DNA of 64,000 nucleotides, from contig NC_045141.1 of the NCBI RefSeq assembly GCF_008831285.2, positions 14,184,106-14,248,105 on the forward strand, in the 5' to 3' direction. This stretch comes from Nymphaea colorata (taxonomy: Eukaryota > Streptophyta > Magnoliopsida > Nymphaeales > Nymphaeaceae). The position numbers and the translations under genes were made by a program. Below, in pieces: positions 38,901-51,687 of this stretch. Each line of letters begins with the position of its first letter. Positions within the stretch are counted from its first letter, which is position 1. Below the pieces are notes generated by a model, which saw nothing but the letters and a program-made list of their open reading frames with translations, was not told the origin of the DNA and did no database searches.

Positions 38901-40229
38901 TCAAGTGGATGGGTTATCCTTTTGCCCTGAACTCAGCTCATTTAATAAAACGAGTCGAGCTCAAGTTGCTTGACTTGTTCTACAGTCTCAATCAAGAGTC
39001 TAAAAATCATGTAGGAGCTGTGAGATGAGTGATTTGCAAAGAAATGAATAATTTGGAAAAAACTAAAGAGCTTTGGCACTTGAAATAGCATACCTACGAA
39101 GGGGTTACCAGTGAATGACCAGAAGCATATTAAATTCCCACAGGCCAACAGGTTAAAGTACACAAAATAGTGTTAATTTAGAGTGCCAATTACTAATTAT
39201 ATCAAAAGATCCAAAATTTATGATGACTAAGCATAAGGATATTGAATATCACTTCATCATAGAGTATTCTTGGGTTGGATCATCATCACCTTGTCAAACA
39301 TTCGGAGTTAAAGTCAAACTGCATATTATGTTAACAAAAAGGTCATCTTTGAGAACATTCTAACAATTCCTCTCCAAACTTGGAATAGTAGTGCTTGTGT
39401 CATCCCAGGGATATTGCCGAATGTAATTTGATACATAGTATGTTCTATTTGAGTGCATGCCTTATCATTATACATTCTAACTTCCAAGGGCAATTATGGT
39501 TTAAAAGCCATGAGATTCAGCTCAAAACATTTTTATTGTTAAGTGTAGCAAGGGAAGTCTGCTAATTTAATGGATTTACATCTATTTTTGCCCATGAATG
39601 AGTTTTTCTCGCTTCAAAGAATCCCAAATTTGCACACTTTTATCACTTTTGCAAGAAAAGAAAATAAAGTCAAGTGCATTAATAAGATTCGTAAAGATTG
39701 CATGTTCTTGCCATGACTCTCACCTGGTCTTTATGAACACAACATCACAGGTTGGGCAGTCTGTCCAGAAAAAGCCAAGTATGCTTTCAGATCCACTCTT
39801 ACATTTGCCATAAAAGATTGCACCAGTTTCCCTGTTTTTGAATTCAACTTCATGATTTGAGCGGTGAATCCCTATAACTTTTCCATCCAAGGAATACCGA
39901 ATGGACAAAACAGGCCCATCATTTATTGAATCTGAATTTGGAGGCTCACATCTAGCACCCAACCCAGTTTGCCAAACGTAGACCTGCAAAACATTCTTGA
40001 ACTAATTATGATGCAGTTGATGTAATAAAGTATATGGATTACAAGATCTTGAGATTATTACCCGGTCAGATGTTGGTGACAACAATAGTTTATTCCCATC
40101 ATCATAGAACAAACCTTTGGCTCCAGGAACAGTGCACCTTAAAGGTGGATATTGAACATAAGCATGTGAAAGAGCACCAGAAGCAGTCAATCCTGCCCTC
40201 GGCTGTGCAACTGATCCTCTGGTAAACAT
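32953..40229 (-). CDS. RMC1: RMC1 (Mic1/C18orf8) homologue, regulator of the MON1-CCZ1 complex, 781 aa, complete
   Basis: Minus-strand coding exons are 40062-40229, 39724-39983, 37933-38086, 37573-37682, 37382-37469, 36866-37210, 36715-36789, 35921-36603, 35676-35784, 35068-35247 and 32953-33126. All phases close to give 781 residues. The N-terminal half matches the beta-propeller-like region of plant Mic1-domain proteins (SGALSHAYVQYPPLRC, KGLFYDDGNKLLLSPTSD, LGFFWTDCPTCDVVFIKT, VSWYVYTHESRLVLLASGMQ, VVDNVLLVHQVDAKVV). A low-complexity Ser-rich linker of roughly 200 residues follows. The C-terminal half matches the Mic1 domain (KVPPDLYVLTIQLLTRNEHY, LGVDMLRKLSLHHDYAL, DGYYLEALRYIRRNKV). In animals RMC1 joins MON1-CCZ1, the exchange factor for Rab7 on late endosomes; a role in vacuolar trafficking is inferred for plants. 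The start MFTRGS sits just before the conserved block. The last intron is about 1.9 kb. Confidence 0.93.
38637..38985. repeat. CTCGAG-rich dispersed repeat in RMC1 intron 2
   Basis: The block contains AGCTCGAGCTCGACAAGTTC, GAGTCGAGCTCAAGTTGC and GGTCGAGTTTAGCCAAGC. It resembles the foldback repeat at 3.64-4.01 kb. It lies between the exons at 38086 and 39724. Confidence 0.5.
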
Positions 40230-42386
40230 GCTTCTCCCCTTGAATTTTACAAGCAATATGGTTCTTGAACTTAAGCCAGCAACCTTAAATAGAAATTATG
40301 AAGAGTATAAAACCACACAACCTGCCTAACAAAGTATAAGTATTCAATTCATCAAACCACATCTATAATGCAGAGGAAACAAGGCTTTCCAAATGGTACC
40401 TGATGAGATAACTTTCCAACCTGATGTTCTTTTTTCAGGACCTATGTCGCAGCTGCAAAATAAAAAAGAAAAAATTAAAAAAAAAAGAAAAAAAGAGATG
40501 AAGATTATGTGATTAACTAGAAAGTATCAAGCAAATGTATCTTTACTCTCATGTGATTAACTGCAAACAAGGAAATGTATCTTTACTCTCTCACAGTACC
40601 GTGTTCTGCATACATGCTTTTAGCTGAATAAACTCCTTTGCACACATATTCTGTTCAACTTTTGGAACTTTTGCAGAAACACAGCAACCATACTCTTTTG
40701 CCTATAATCAGAAAAATAATGGAAAATACAAAAAAAACTTATATAACATCAATTTTAAACAAATGCCCAGTCGAAAATAAAAGAACGCGCATATAGAAAG
40801 ATGAATTTCTAATCCTAAACCCTTGACTATGGAATTTCCAGCTTATAAATAAGATATAAGGTTAAATTTAAAAGTCATGGAAAAGAAAAATAGAGTCTGA
40901 ACAGAGTCCAAGGAGCATAAGTGAAGACTCAAGCTGTTATAGAAACAAGGACTTCTCTTCTTGTAAGAACCTTCATGGACACAGCTTGCTTAATGGCCCT
41001 ACCTCTCATCAATTTTTAGGTACCAAGCAGGTGCTGTTCAATGTGAAAAGTATCCTTAAAGAATGTAAACCTTAAATGTTTAACCAAGAACATGCACACG
41101 CATATACACATGGCAAGCATGCACGTGCACCAGAACATGAGTCGGTCCATTCATTCTAGTACGTTGTGCAATTAATGTGCCCCTTATGCATTGCACACAA
41201 GTGAAAGCAGTTAGAATCTGGCGACCATCCCTGGAACAGTGAATGCATAGCCCTTTATTTCTTTCAATATCCCAACAATAATGATGTCCTCGAAGCAGGA
41301 AATAAGCTCATTAGATTTGCCATCCAGATCAGAACAGCATTTTTGTTAAGTGATGACCTTGCAAGTTGAAAATTGAAAAGCTTGATGGATATATGCCCAA
41401 CCCTTGAAAATTTTCACTTAATGACCTAAATTTTATTAAACAGCTTTTTTACTCACTGCCATTTAGTTCATTTGTTTGACATGGAATAGTGAGGGAAAAT
41501 AATAAGATTACCATCCAACTAGAGCTTAACTTCAGTACTACAACCACACCAAATGCAAGGGATTAAGAAGAAGCTAGTAATTTGTTGAATATTAAAGAAA
41601 GGAAAGAGGATCCACAAACACATACAGATCTTAATAGAATTAAGAAGTCAGGATGCAAAATCAATAATGTGGTCAAAGTGAGCACTCAATGTAATGAGAT
41701 TCTACCATATAATCGCACTAGAATTCCTGAGATTAAGAAGAAGCTACAAAATGTTTGAATACTGAAGGCGAAAGAGGGTGCCACATACACATACAGATCT
41801 TACTAGGATTCAACAGTCAGAGATGCAAACTCAGTGGTTAACAATGCATGGTCATGTGAAAAATGATTTGTTAATTCAAGTGGGTAAACCATAACCATAA
41901 ATGTAACTCTCCAGGCATTAGGTGCATATTTGTAGATACGGTACATTTATGGATGCATTCGATACTTGGCTCCTTTTCATAAATCCTTTGGATGTAATTT
42001 TACTAACTCGAGATTAGCCACCTCCAATCTATCAGCTAAAAGCACCATTGGCTCATCAGGTTTTTGATGGTTCCATGAAAGTTCTATAGTCTTTGATGAA
42101 TATAATTCCCCACTAAAATAATCAACCAATTGTTGAGCAGAAATCTATGGGTGTATTTTTCAATTAAGTCTGCAAATTTCAAAATTTGAGCAATCAGCTA
42201 ACATGTCTAGTCTCCATAGGTAAGGTAGAGATTTAACTTTTTTACCCTAATTACTCTCTCAATGAAATGTGACTTCCATTCTTAGTTGTTAAGGAGTGGA
42301 CTAGTCCACGCCTAGTCCCCGTCGCCTAAATCCATCACTTAGGCGACATGTGTTAGACTGGTGCCTAGGTGCCCCTAGGCTGGACT

Positions 42387-42517
42387 ATAAGTATATACGG
42401 TATAACAGTGTATAATAAAAATTACAGGACTTAATATGAAGGAAAGGTGAAAAATCATCTTCCCTTCAAATTAAGTCCTGTAATTTTATTATACACTGTT
42501 ATACCGTATATACTTAT
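42387..42517. repeat. 55-bp near-perfect inverted repeat (foldback) inside the hAT-like element
   Basis: The left arm 42387-42442 begins ATAAGTATATACGGTATAAC and the right arm 42463-42517 ends with its inverse complement. The arms differ by one or two changes over about 55 bases, around a 20-base loop. An RNA copy would be a long hairpin able to feed small-RNA processing. Confidence 0.85.
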
Positions 42518-43164
42518 ATTATATGTAGTTATGTCACAGAATTTCTGTTCTTTAAGTACACTCTGTTGTACGTTAATTACATATTCTATATCAATTCATC
42601 AAGTGGAAGTTCCAGCATACAGTTAAGTACATATTCTATAAAACCAATGGATTTCTGCATATATCTTATGTGCTCTGAAACATATTTTACGGAACCTATG
42701 CCAGCCTTCTTACCCACGTTAAAACCTAGGTTAATGGAAAAAGATCACCAGTTTCTCTTGCTTAGTGCATGTCTAGTAATCAGACAAATGTGTGCGGACC
42801 TCACTTTTGCAACCTGAATACAGATTTATTTTCTCATTTGTGAGGGTGTTTTGTGTGTTATAACTTATATGTACATTATATGTCATATGTACAATCTGAT
42901 GTAAACTTGTAATGTATATTATATGTACTGATTTGATATGATTTGTGTTTGCAATGATTCAAATGAAATAGTCTACAAGGTCTATAACTGAAATAGTCTA
43001 TAAGAAATGCAAGCATTGTCCAGTATGTAAACAAAAATGGCGTATTTTCTTTTGTGTATCAAACTAAGGCATCAGCTAGAACAGAACAGCACAATTTTCC
43101 AGTACATAAAAAAGCTGGAAATGTACTGTTAATCTGTCATGTAAATAAGAACAGAACAGTTTTT

Positions 43165-43238
43165 CATGTTTTACTTTTTGGCTTTACTTATTTTTCAAGT
43201 TTTACTTTTTGGCTTTACTTATTTTTCAAGTTTTACTT
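43165..43238. repeat. Tandem duplication of about 34 bp
   Basis: TTTTACTTTTTGGCTTTACT TATTTTTCAAG is repeated twice in direct succession, with the start of a third unit. Confidence 0.8.
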
Positions 43239-45179
43239 GGAATAGAAGCTTACGGTTCAGTCAATAACTACATAATTTTATTATGTAATGGTTAACATAA
43301 CTGAAAAACCAAAATAAAAAAAGGTTGCCTTCTTTTCCTAGGGACGCGTAGTCCCCCCTAGGTGCTCTAGCCGCTGCCTGGTGCCCAGGCAGCGCCTGGG
43401 CGCCTTGACAACTAGCTTCCATTAAATAGTAATCATCCACAGAAAATCTACACCATCAGGTAATGCCACATGGCCAGTCTATTATTGTCTTTTAAGAATA
43501 GGATATGATCAAAGTTACCGACCATACGAGGCAAAAAGAGGTTCAAGTTGAACAAAAGAAGGTTTTCTGAATTTATTTTTGAGAGAAAAATATGATTGCT
43601 TGATTTATATCTTAAGTTTCAGAATATCATGTACATGCAACATAGAAACATAGACAAATGAATTTAGGTTCTTAAACCGTTTATCCCGACAACACCCGCA
43701 CCTCCACCCATGTAACATGGATGGAGACAAGGAGAGGCTCAATAGAGAAGAATAATGAAGTTGAAAGACATGACAGGTCAAAAGATCACAGGAGAATCCA
43801 CAGAACCCTCTTATCCAAGTAAATGTCTTGCTATAATACACAAAAGCATATACGCATTGTCATTTAAGGAAGATCAATGAAGAACCCACAGCAAGTTCAA
43901 AATTCAAATGTTGTGTGTATAACTTCTCATAAAATAGGCAAATTTTATATAATGGTACTATGACTTTTCTAATCATTGTGCAATAGAAATCATATGATGG
44001 CTAAAGGCCATCACTCGTCAGAGTAAGTTTATGTAGAAGGTTGGCGCTGCATATGGCAAAGTTTTTGTTCATTTCACTGTTCGACGATAATCCTAATAGA
44101 AAAACTCAACCTAAAACTTCCACACATAACCTATGTCAACGTGCATAAAAGTATGTGCGAAATTCATACTTGCTTATAAACACCTTCAGGTTCTTCCTTG
44201 AATCAGCTAAATCCTAGTATAAAATTATAATTTATACCTTCAAAATGGAAGGACCACTAGTGTGATGCAAAACAATGTTCACTGACCTAAGAGTATCCAG
44301 GGCAGAAGAAATTAAAGCAAAATGGAAACACTAACCTGTGCTGAACAATTCATCAAAATGCGTTTAAGCACAGAAAGATGAGGCGGTTTCTGGTCTTTCA
44401 TCTTCTACACATCTGCACATCAGTCCAGTTGCAAAATCAATTTTTTTAAAAGGACAGTGCTGTACCGCAGGTCATAAGATTTTAATAAAGAATAATTTCG
44501 CAAGATTACTACAGCCATAACAATTTTACTCGTATCCATGCAGATATCAAGTCCTTCTTCACTCTTTCCTTCTTTTCTTCAAATTTCACCCACATTTAAA
44601 GTCAGACTGGAGAGCCTCCAAGACAAACTCGGCTTTTTTATTCGAAAAGTATTAGAAGCTTTCCCTTTTCTCCACAAGTCACAGGCACCATCTGGATGAG
44701 ACCCATTAAACTCATGCTCCACATAACCTAATTTTTTGTTAAAACAAAACTCTTTTGACCATAATTTATCCATAACCCAGGGTTAAAAATCTCGGAACAC
44801 CGAAATCCAAAACTTTAGTTAACCTTCTGCGAACATCTCTAGCCTATGAGGTATTTTAGGTTGCATAATCGAACACAAACAAAACCTCAAGCAATCTAAC
44901 AGCCATCGTTTGAATTGAAATACCTAAAAAGAAAATACAAAAAATGGCAGGCCATATCAAAAAAGACATGCAAAACTCCTTTAAAATTTGCCAATTCTGA
45001 CATCAAATTGCTATCAACGTGTGGGAAGGTGCTATTCTTATGGATGGTAACCACGTTTCTGATTCTCCACCCATCTATTCGCGAGAAAAATGAAGAATAA
45101 AAGTAAGTAGCTACACATAGAGTAAATGGCAACCAGCAGAAAACTTGCCGATCTCATGGTTCTCCAGCCAGCGAGCAAG

Positions 45180-45360
45180 CGAGAGAGAGAGAGAGAGAGA
45201 ACCTGTGCTGAAGCTGGGAAGACTGGACGAAGGCGGAGGAAAACCGGCCTTGGGGTAGTCGAAGAAAGTTGGGTGTTGAAGTTCGGTTGGGGACCGTACA
45301 GATCTTACATACAAAAAAAAAAAAACATGAAGCGTTCTCTCTCTCACTCTCTCTCTCTCT
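45180..45360 (-). promoter_or_regulatory. Probable RMC1 promoter/first leader region with GA/CT tracts
   Basis: A (GA)n tract at 45181-45200 and a CT tract at 45338-45362 lie upstream of the RMC1 leader exons, with an A-run between. Plant 5' leaders often carry such tracts. The transcription start was not fixed. Confidence 0.3.
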
Positions 45361-45519
45361 TTCTAGACACCAACATTTCGTCCCACCAAGAAAGACTTAA
45401 ATACATAGAACGAGTTCTAACTCCTAACGGAACCTACGGTTGTCGAAATGCATTTTGGGTTTAGTTGATCTCTTCATCATTTTTCTTTTTTTGGGTTAAA
45501 TAATCTGGATACTGATCTA

Positions 45520-45900
45520 TTTTACGGATGTTATATTGATTTTGGAAACAACAAATACGTATGGATATTAATGGGTCGGATTTGGATGGATGTATGATCG
45601 AACTACTTTAAAAATCCGATATATAATTTTTTTTTATTAAGAAGTAGGATGGGATTCGAATTCAAGAAATGACATCTCATCTTATTTGAACTCAGTTTCA
45701 TTCTAAATAAATGTCAAATCATACTCAAATTTGATTTTATTAAAACAATCTATATTCAATACCCATACGTTTTGAAAGTTGATTCTTGGCATATCATAAT
45801 GTGGTTCGAATTCAGTTGCATATTTAAAAGCCAGGATTCCGTTTGGTTATGAAGTTAGAATCCATATTCAATTTGTGTTCCGATTATAAATTCAAAAGTC
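45520..45900. repeat. Dispersed GGATTTGGAT-type repeat
   Basis: The segment contains CATATCATAATGTGGTTCG, shared with 13.5 kb, and runs of GGTCGGATTTGGATGG, like the 15.8 kb element. It ends at the TA microsatellite. Confidence 0.5.
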
Positions 45901-47990
<2,090 letters not shown>

Positions 47991-48186
47991 ATGCTGGATT
48001 AGTGCATCTGTTGTTGGGTTAAGGGAATTCCTTTCCATGGATCCAAACTTTCACGTGCTAGACCTAGTAAGGAATCACCTGTCATCTTTTCTCTATGTCT
48101 GAACGATTCTCCGGTGACCTCCAGTTTCTTCCGGCGACCAGGGGGTAACTTTTCTCTCTCACTCTCATTTTCCATCTTCCACCACC

Positions 48187-51100
48187 CAGGGGCGGAGCCA
48201 GGGGCCCAATGCAGCGAATTGAAAAAAAAAAAAAGTAAATTAAAAAATGAAAATTTGTAGAGAGGGAGATAGAGAAATAGAATGAAAGAGTGAGAAAGGG
48301 AGCACCAGGCGGAGAGATCACTGAGCAGGGCTGCAGGCAGCAGGAAGGAGGTCGGAAGAGGAGAGGAGAAAGAAGAACGCGAGGAAAAAGAAGGACACAG
48401 GCAAACACAGCGGTCCCCAATCACCAGAAGCGGAAGAAGAACATAGTAAGAAGCCCACAAATCATAATCAAATTCTTCTCCTGTGATGCTTCACTCTTTT
48501 GATCAGCATTTTTTTTTCTCGGTTGTTTCGGGGATGATTCATTTCCGTCCGTCGATCTTTTTGTAAACCCTGCGGGTTGTTCCTCTGATTTCCTTAATTG
48601 AGTTTGTTTTTTCTCTCTCCGTTGGATCGCTATGGTGTAATGGTGAATGGTGATCTGGGTTTCTATTATGCACATCCTTTAACCTTGATCTTTCACTGCT
48701 GTTGACCTCTTTTATTGTGCTGCTCTTAACTCTATTTTCGTCGTGTGATTTGTTCGCAACGTGCTCATCCGTTCATCGTAGTTTTCAACAGGACCCTGGT
48801 TTGCAGAGACATTCCCATGATATTTTCGATTTTGATGACGTCTACTATGTAACCGTCTCGTTTTTCAGCATCAAATTTGGACCACTTCCATAGTACTAAG
48901 AAATTGGAGACTAATTTGTCAATTTTCATTTTTTTTTGTTTATTTCTCCAATCGCGACTTGTTTGCTCCATCAGGTTATGAATAAGGACTCTGAGTATCA
49001 CTTGTGGCTCTTTATGTTACAAAAATGAGCTAGAGAAACTAGTGGATTCACTGGAAACGAAACTAGTGGTCCTTTGTTCTTTTCCATCTCAAGTGACACA
49101 TGAGAAATGCCCTGTAAGCATGTGTCTGGAGAAGCAAAACTCATACGGTCGTTAGTGACCCTCCGTGGAAAGGGTTCTACACTGGAAACGTGTGCTACTG
49201 GCATGCATCCTTCTCATAGGTTTGCCCGTGTCTCGCTTTTTACTCTCACGCTAGTAGTGCATTTTGCTGTTGGGCGACGCCATACTTGGTTGATCAAATT
49301 AAGTGTTATTTAATTGTGCTACATTTTCCTTCTGTCGTGGTTTAGTAATTGCTCAATCTACAGAGAGAATTCGGACTGCTAACTGGATCTTTTTGATGGA
49401 ACAGGTGTGAACAATTTGTTTATTGATGTTGGACATACCAGTCTTTTCTAACAATGCCAAATTGCTAGCATCAATTTCTTCCGATGGTAGAGATGTTGCA
49501 CATGGTTTGAGCGATTCAGCAGTGATTCAGCAGTGCAGCTATAAGAGGCCACCACGTATAAGCAGGTTTCCCTCTTGTTTTGATGCTTCATTCTTATTAT
49601 CAACAAATTGTTTGTGAGTATGCTGACTGGTTTTAAGGTATCGAAGCCGAAGGGTTTCTTGGTTAGGATTTAAATATGGATACTTTCATGTGTATATTAT
49701 CTTGCTTGTTTGCACACTTTGTGTTCACACAGGCTCAGCCATCATAGAGCTACAAAAAATGCACTACGTTTGTTGTTGGTCGAGGTAATATTTTAGAAAT
49801 AGAGTATTGTGATGAAGACTTTGTATAATGTTCTGCTTACATTGGTTCTGCCTCAACTAGGTGATTACTGGTTGCAAATTTATGTGTTCTTTTTTTCTGC
49901 TGAGTAACGTTTCAAACCTTTTCTATTGCTTGCCTTTTCTCACTTTTTCTCACTTGAAGAAAAACATGCTTTACGACTTACGAGTTCTATTTATTCAACA
50001 GTCCACCCATCATCAATTCATCATGACAAGTATAACAGGACTTATAAATGTGAACGTCTTCCTTAAAAAAGTGTGAACATCATATGAAATTTCTTTGAAT
50101 TTTAGTAATGCAAGCATCTGCTTCTAAAGAATGTAAAGTTTTTGAGATTATGCAATATTGCAAAGCTTGAAGTGAACAAGGTGCATATCGGAAGACCACT
50201 AGAATAATCTGCAAACATAAAAAAGGCAAGCTGATTGTTACATCCTCTGACTAGCTTACGTTTGTTTATCTTGAAGAAGGTGAGCTTCAGTCTTGTTTAT
50301 GTTTCCAGCTAAGGCTTGTGTTTGGTTTCTATTGTTCCTCATTGTTTAAGTCATGGTCCTTCTTTAGACAAGTAATTGGTTTTTTTCATGTAAAACGTTT
50401 TTGTTAAACTGCTCAAACTGCTCAGATCTTTGATCTTGTCTAGAAAACTTGGTATCTTTGTCATTGGATTTTTTTTTTTTTTTAAATTTCACATAAGCAT
50501 GGAGATTTTCCTAGAATACAATAAGGCATTCATACGGGATGTTTAATTTCTTGAGGACAATCCCATGGCAAAACACATAGATGCCGAGGTTAAATAGCCA
50601 TGGTAATATTAACTCATATGTCTTGCAGCCAAGCATGTATAGTGTGAGTAATTACGTAATATACATTAGAGGTCCTTCAAATATTTTTTGTTTCATATGC
50701 TAAAATCTTGTCAAATGCATGTGTGACTCCACAGCCGTGTGTGAACCTCTGGCTGCCATGAGTTTTATGTTGTAGTGTCTTTCCTTGGTTTAGGATTGCT
50801 TCAAGGGCACTTATGTTGAGTAAATTTTGAGGGTTTCCATAAATTTCAATATAAATTTTTGGGGGTTAGCATTTCTTAGCTTTATTCTGACTATTTGCAT
50901 CCTTTTTATCTTAATGTTTATTTTGAGCCATTATTTAGTTTCAATAATAAATGTAGTTTTTATTTTACATTTTATTGTGCAGGTGAATGAATGTTGATAT
51001 GTAACTATTTTCAATAAAAACAGATACAAAAACTAATTGTGTTACATAGAAAGAATACAAAACTACTTGTTTTAGGTAAGTAATTTATTTTTTTGGTTTG

Positions 51101-51444
51101 GAGTTTATAGTTTTATTTGTTTGCTACATTTTGGGTTGTGATATTTGTATGTCTATCTTATGCTCACACCTATGTCATTATAATAGAAATAGAGCACCTT
51201 ATCTGTTTAGGACAGATCGTGCTTTGTGCTAATGACACAAACAATTATTAAAATGTGCCGTAGGATAGGTCGCGCTTCACGTTCATGACATGGGCAATTG
51301 TATACGACATATGTTTACTTCTACTACACTGTGGTTTGCAAATACTATCTAAAGTGTGTGAGTCTATATATATATATATATATAATATTACAGTTCACTG
51401 GACCGTTTGGCCTCACCTTAAAAAAAATCCTGGCTCCGCCCCTG
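48187..51444. mobile_element. Possible 3.26-kb hAT-type element, or two separate element ends, bounded by perfect 16-bp inverted repeats
   Basis: CAGGGGCGGAGCCAGG (48187-48202) and its exact inverse complement CCTGGCTCCGCCCCTG (51429-51444) face each other. The termini are those of the MITEs at 13.2 and 31.2 kb. The flanking octamers CCACCACC and CCCCCATA agree at only five of eight bases, so a single insertion is not proven. No transposase-like ORF lies between. The region occupies most of the DNA just upstream of PIG-M and may include its leader exons. Confidence 0.45.
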
Positions 51445-51687
51445 CCCCCATACGGAACCATGTTAGTGGAAGGGAAGAAGGCAGCACCATTTTAGAGGGC
51501 TCCCTTTTTTGTCCTCTCCTTGACTGCCATCAAATCGACAAATTTTATTCTGTTCTCTCGGACGAGAAGATTATGCGTCTTTTCTTGCTATAGTTTTAGG
51601 AGAATATTACGTTACCTATCATTTCTCATCTCTTTATAGGTATTGCAGGTATTTCTCAAAGTCTCTCTAGTTGTCACTGATGCACAG

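Larger units (their letters stand above)
42281..43415. mobile_element. hAT-like non-autonomous element (about 1.1 kb) with 8-bp target duplication
   Basis: The flanks are identical eight-base repeats CTTCCATT at 42273-42280 and 43416-43423. The ends are inverted repeats: left CTTAGTTGTTAAGG, inverse of right CTAGTTGTCAAGG, followed by GC-rich CCTAGG/GGCGCC-type subterminal sequence on both sides. No transposase ORF is present. Inside are a long perfect foldback (42387-42517) and a tandem duplication (about 43165-43235). The element lies in the RMC1 leader intron. hAT is suggested by the eight-base duplication; the terminal sequence itself is not the usual CAGGG type. Confidence 0.7.
40230..44412 (-). 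other. RMC1 5' leader: probable non-coding exons 44336-44412, 40400-40452 and 40230-40283
   Basis: Splice-compatible segments are 44336-44412 (acceptor GTGCAG, donor CACAG|GTTAG), 40400-40452 (acceptor TTTGCAG, donor ATCAG|GTACC) and the 54 bases 40230-40283 preceding the ATG. The upstream segment contains a four-codon ORF and an overlapping one, MKDQKPPHLS..., that would stop at TGA in the next exon, so they would be upstream ORFs. The large intron between them holds a hAT-like element. The exons are inferred from splice signals only. Confidence 0.4.
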
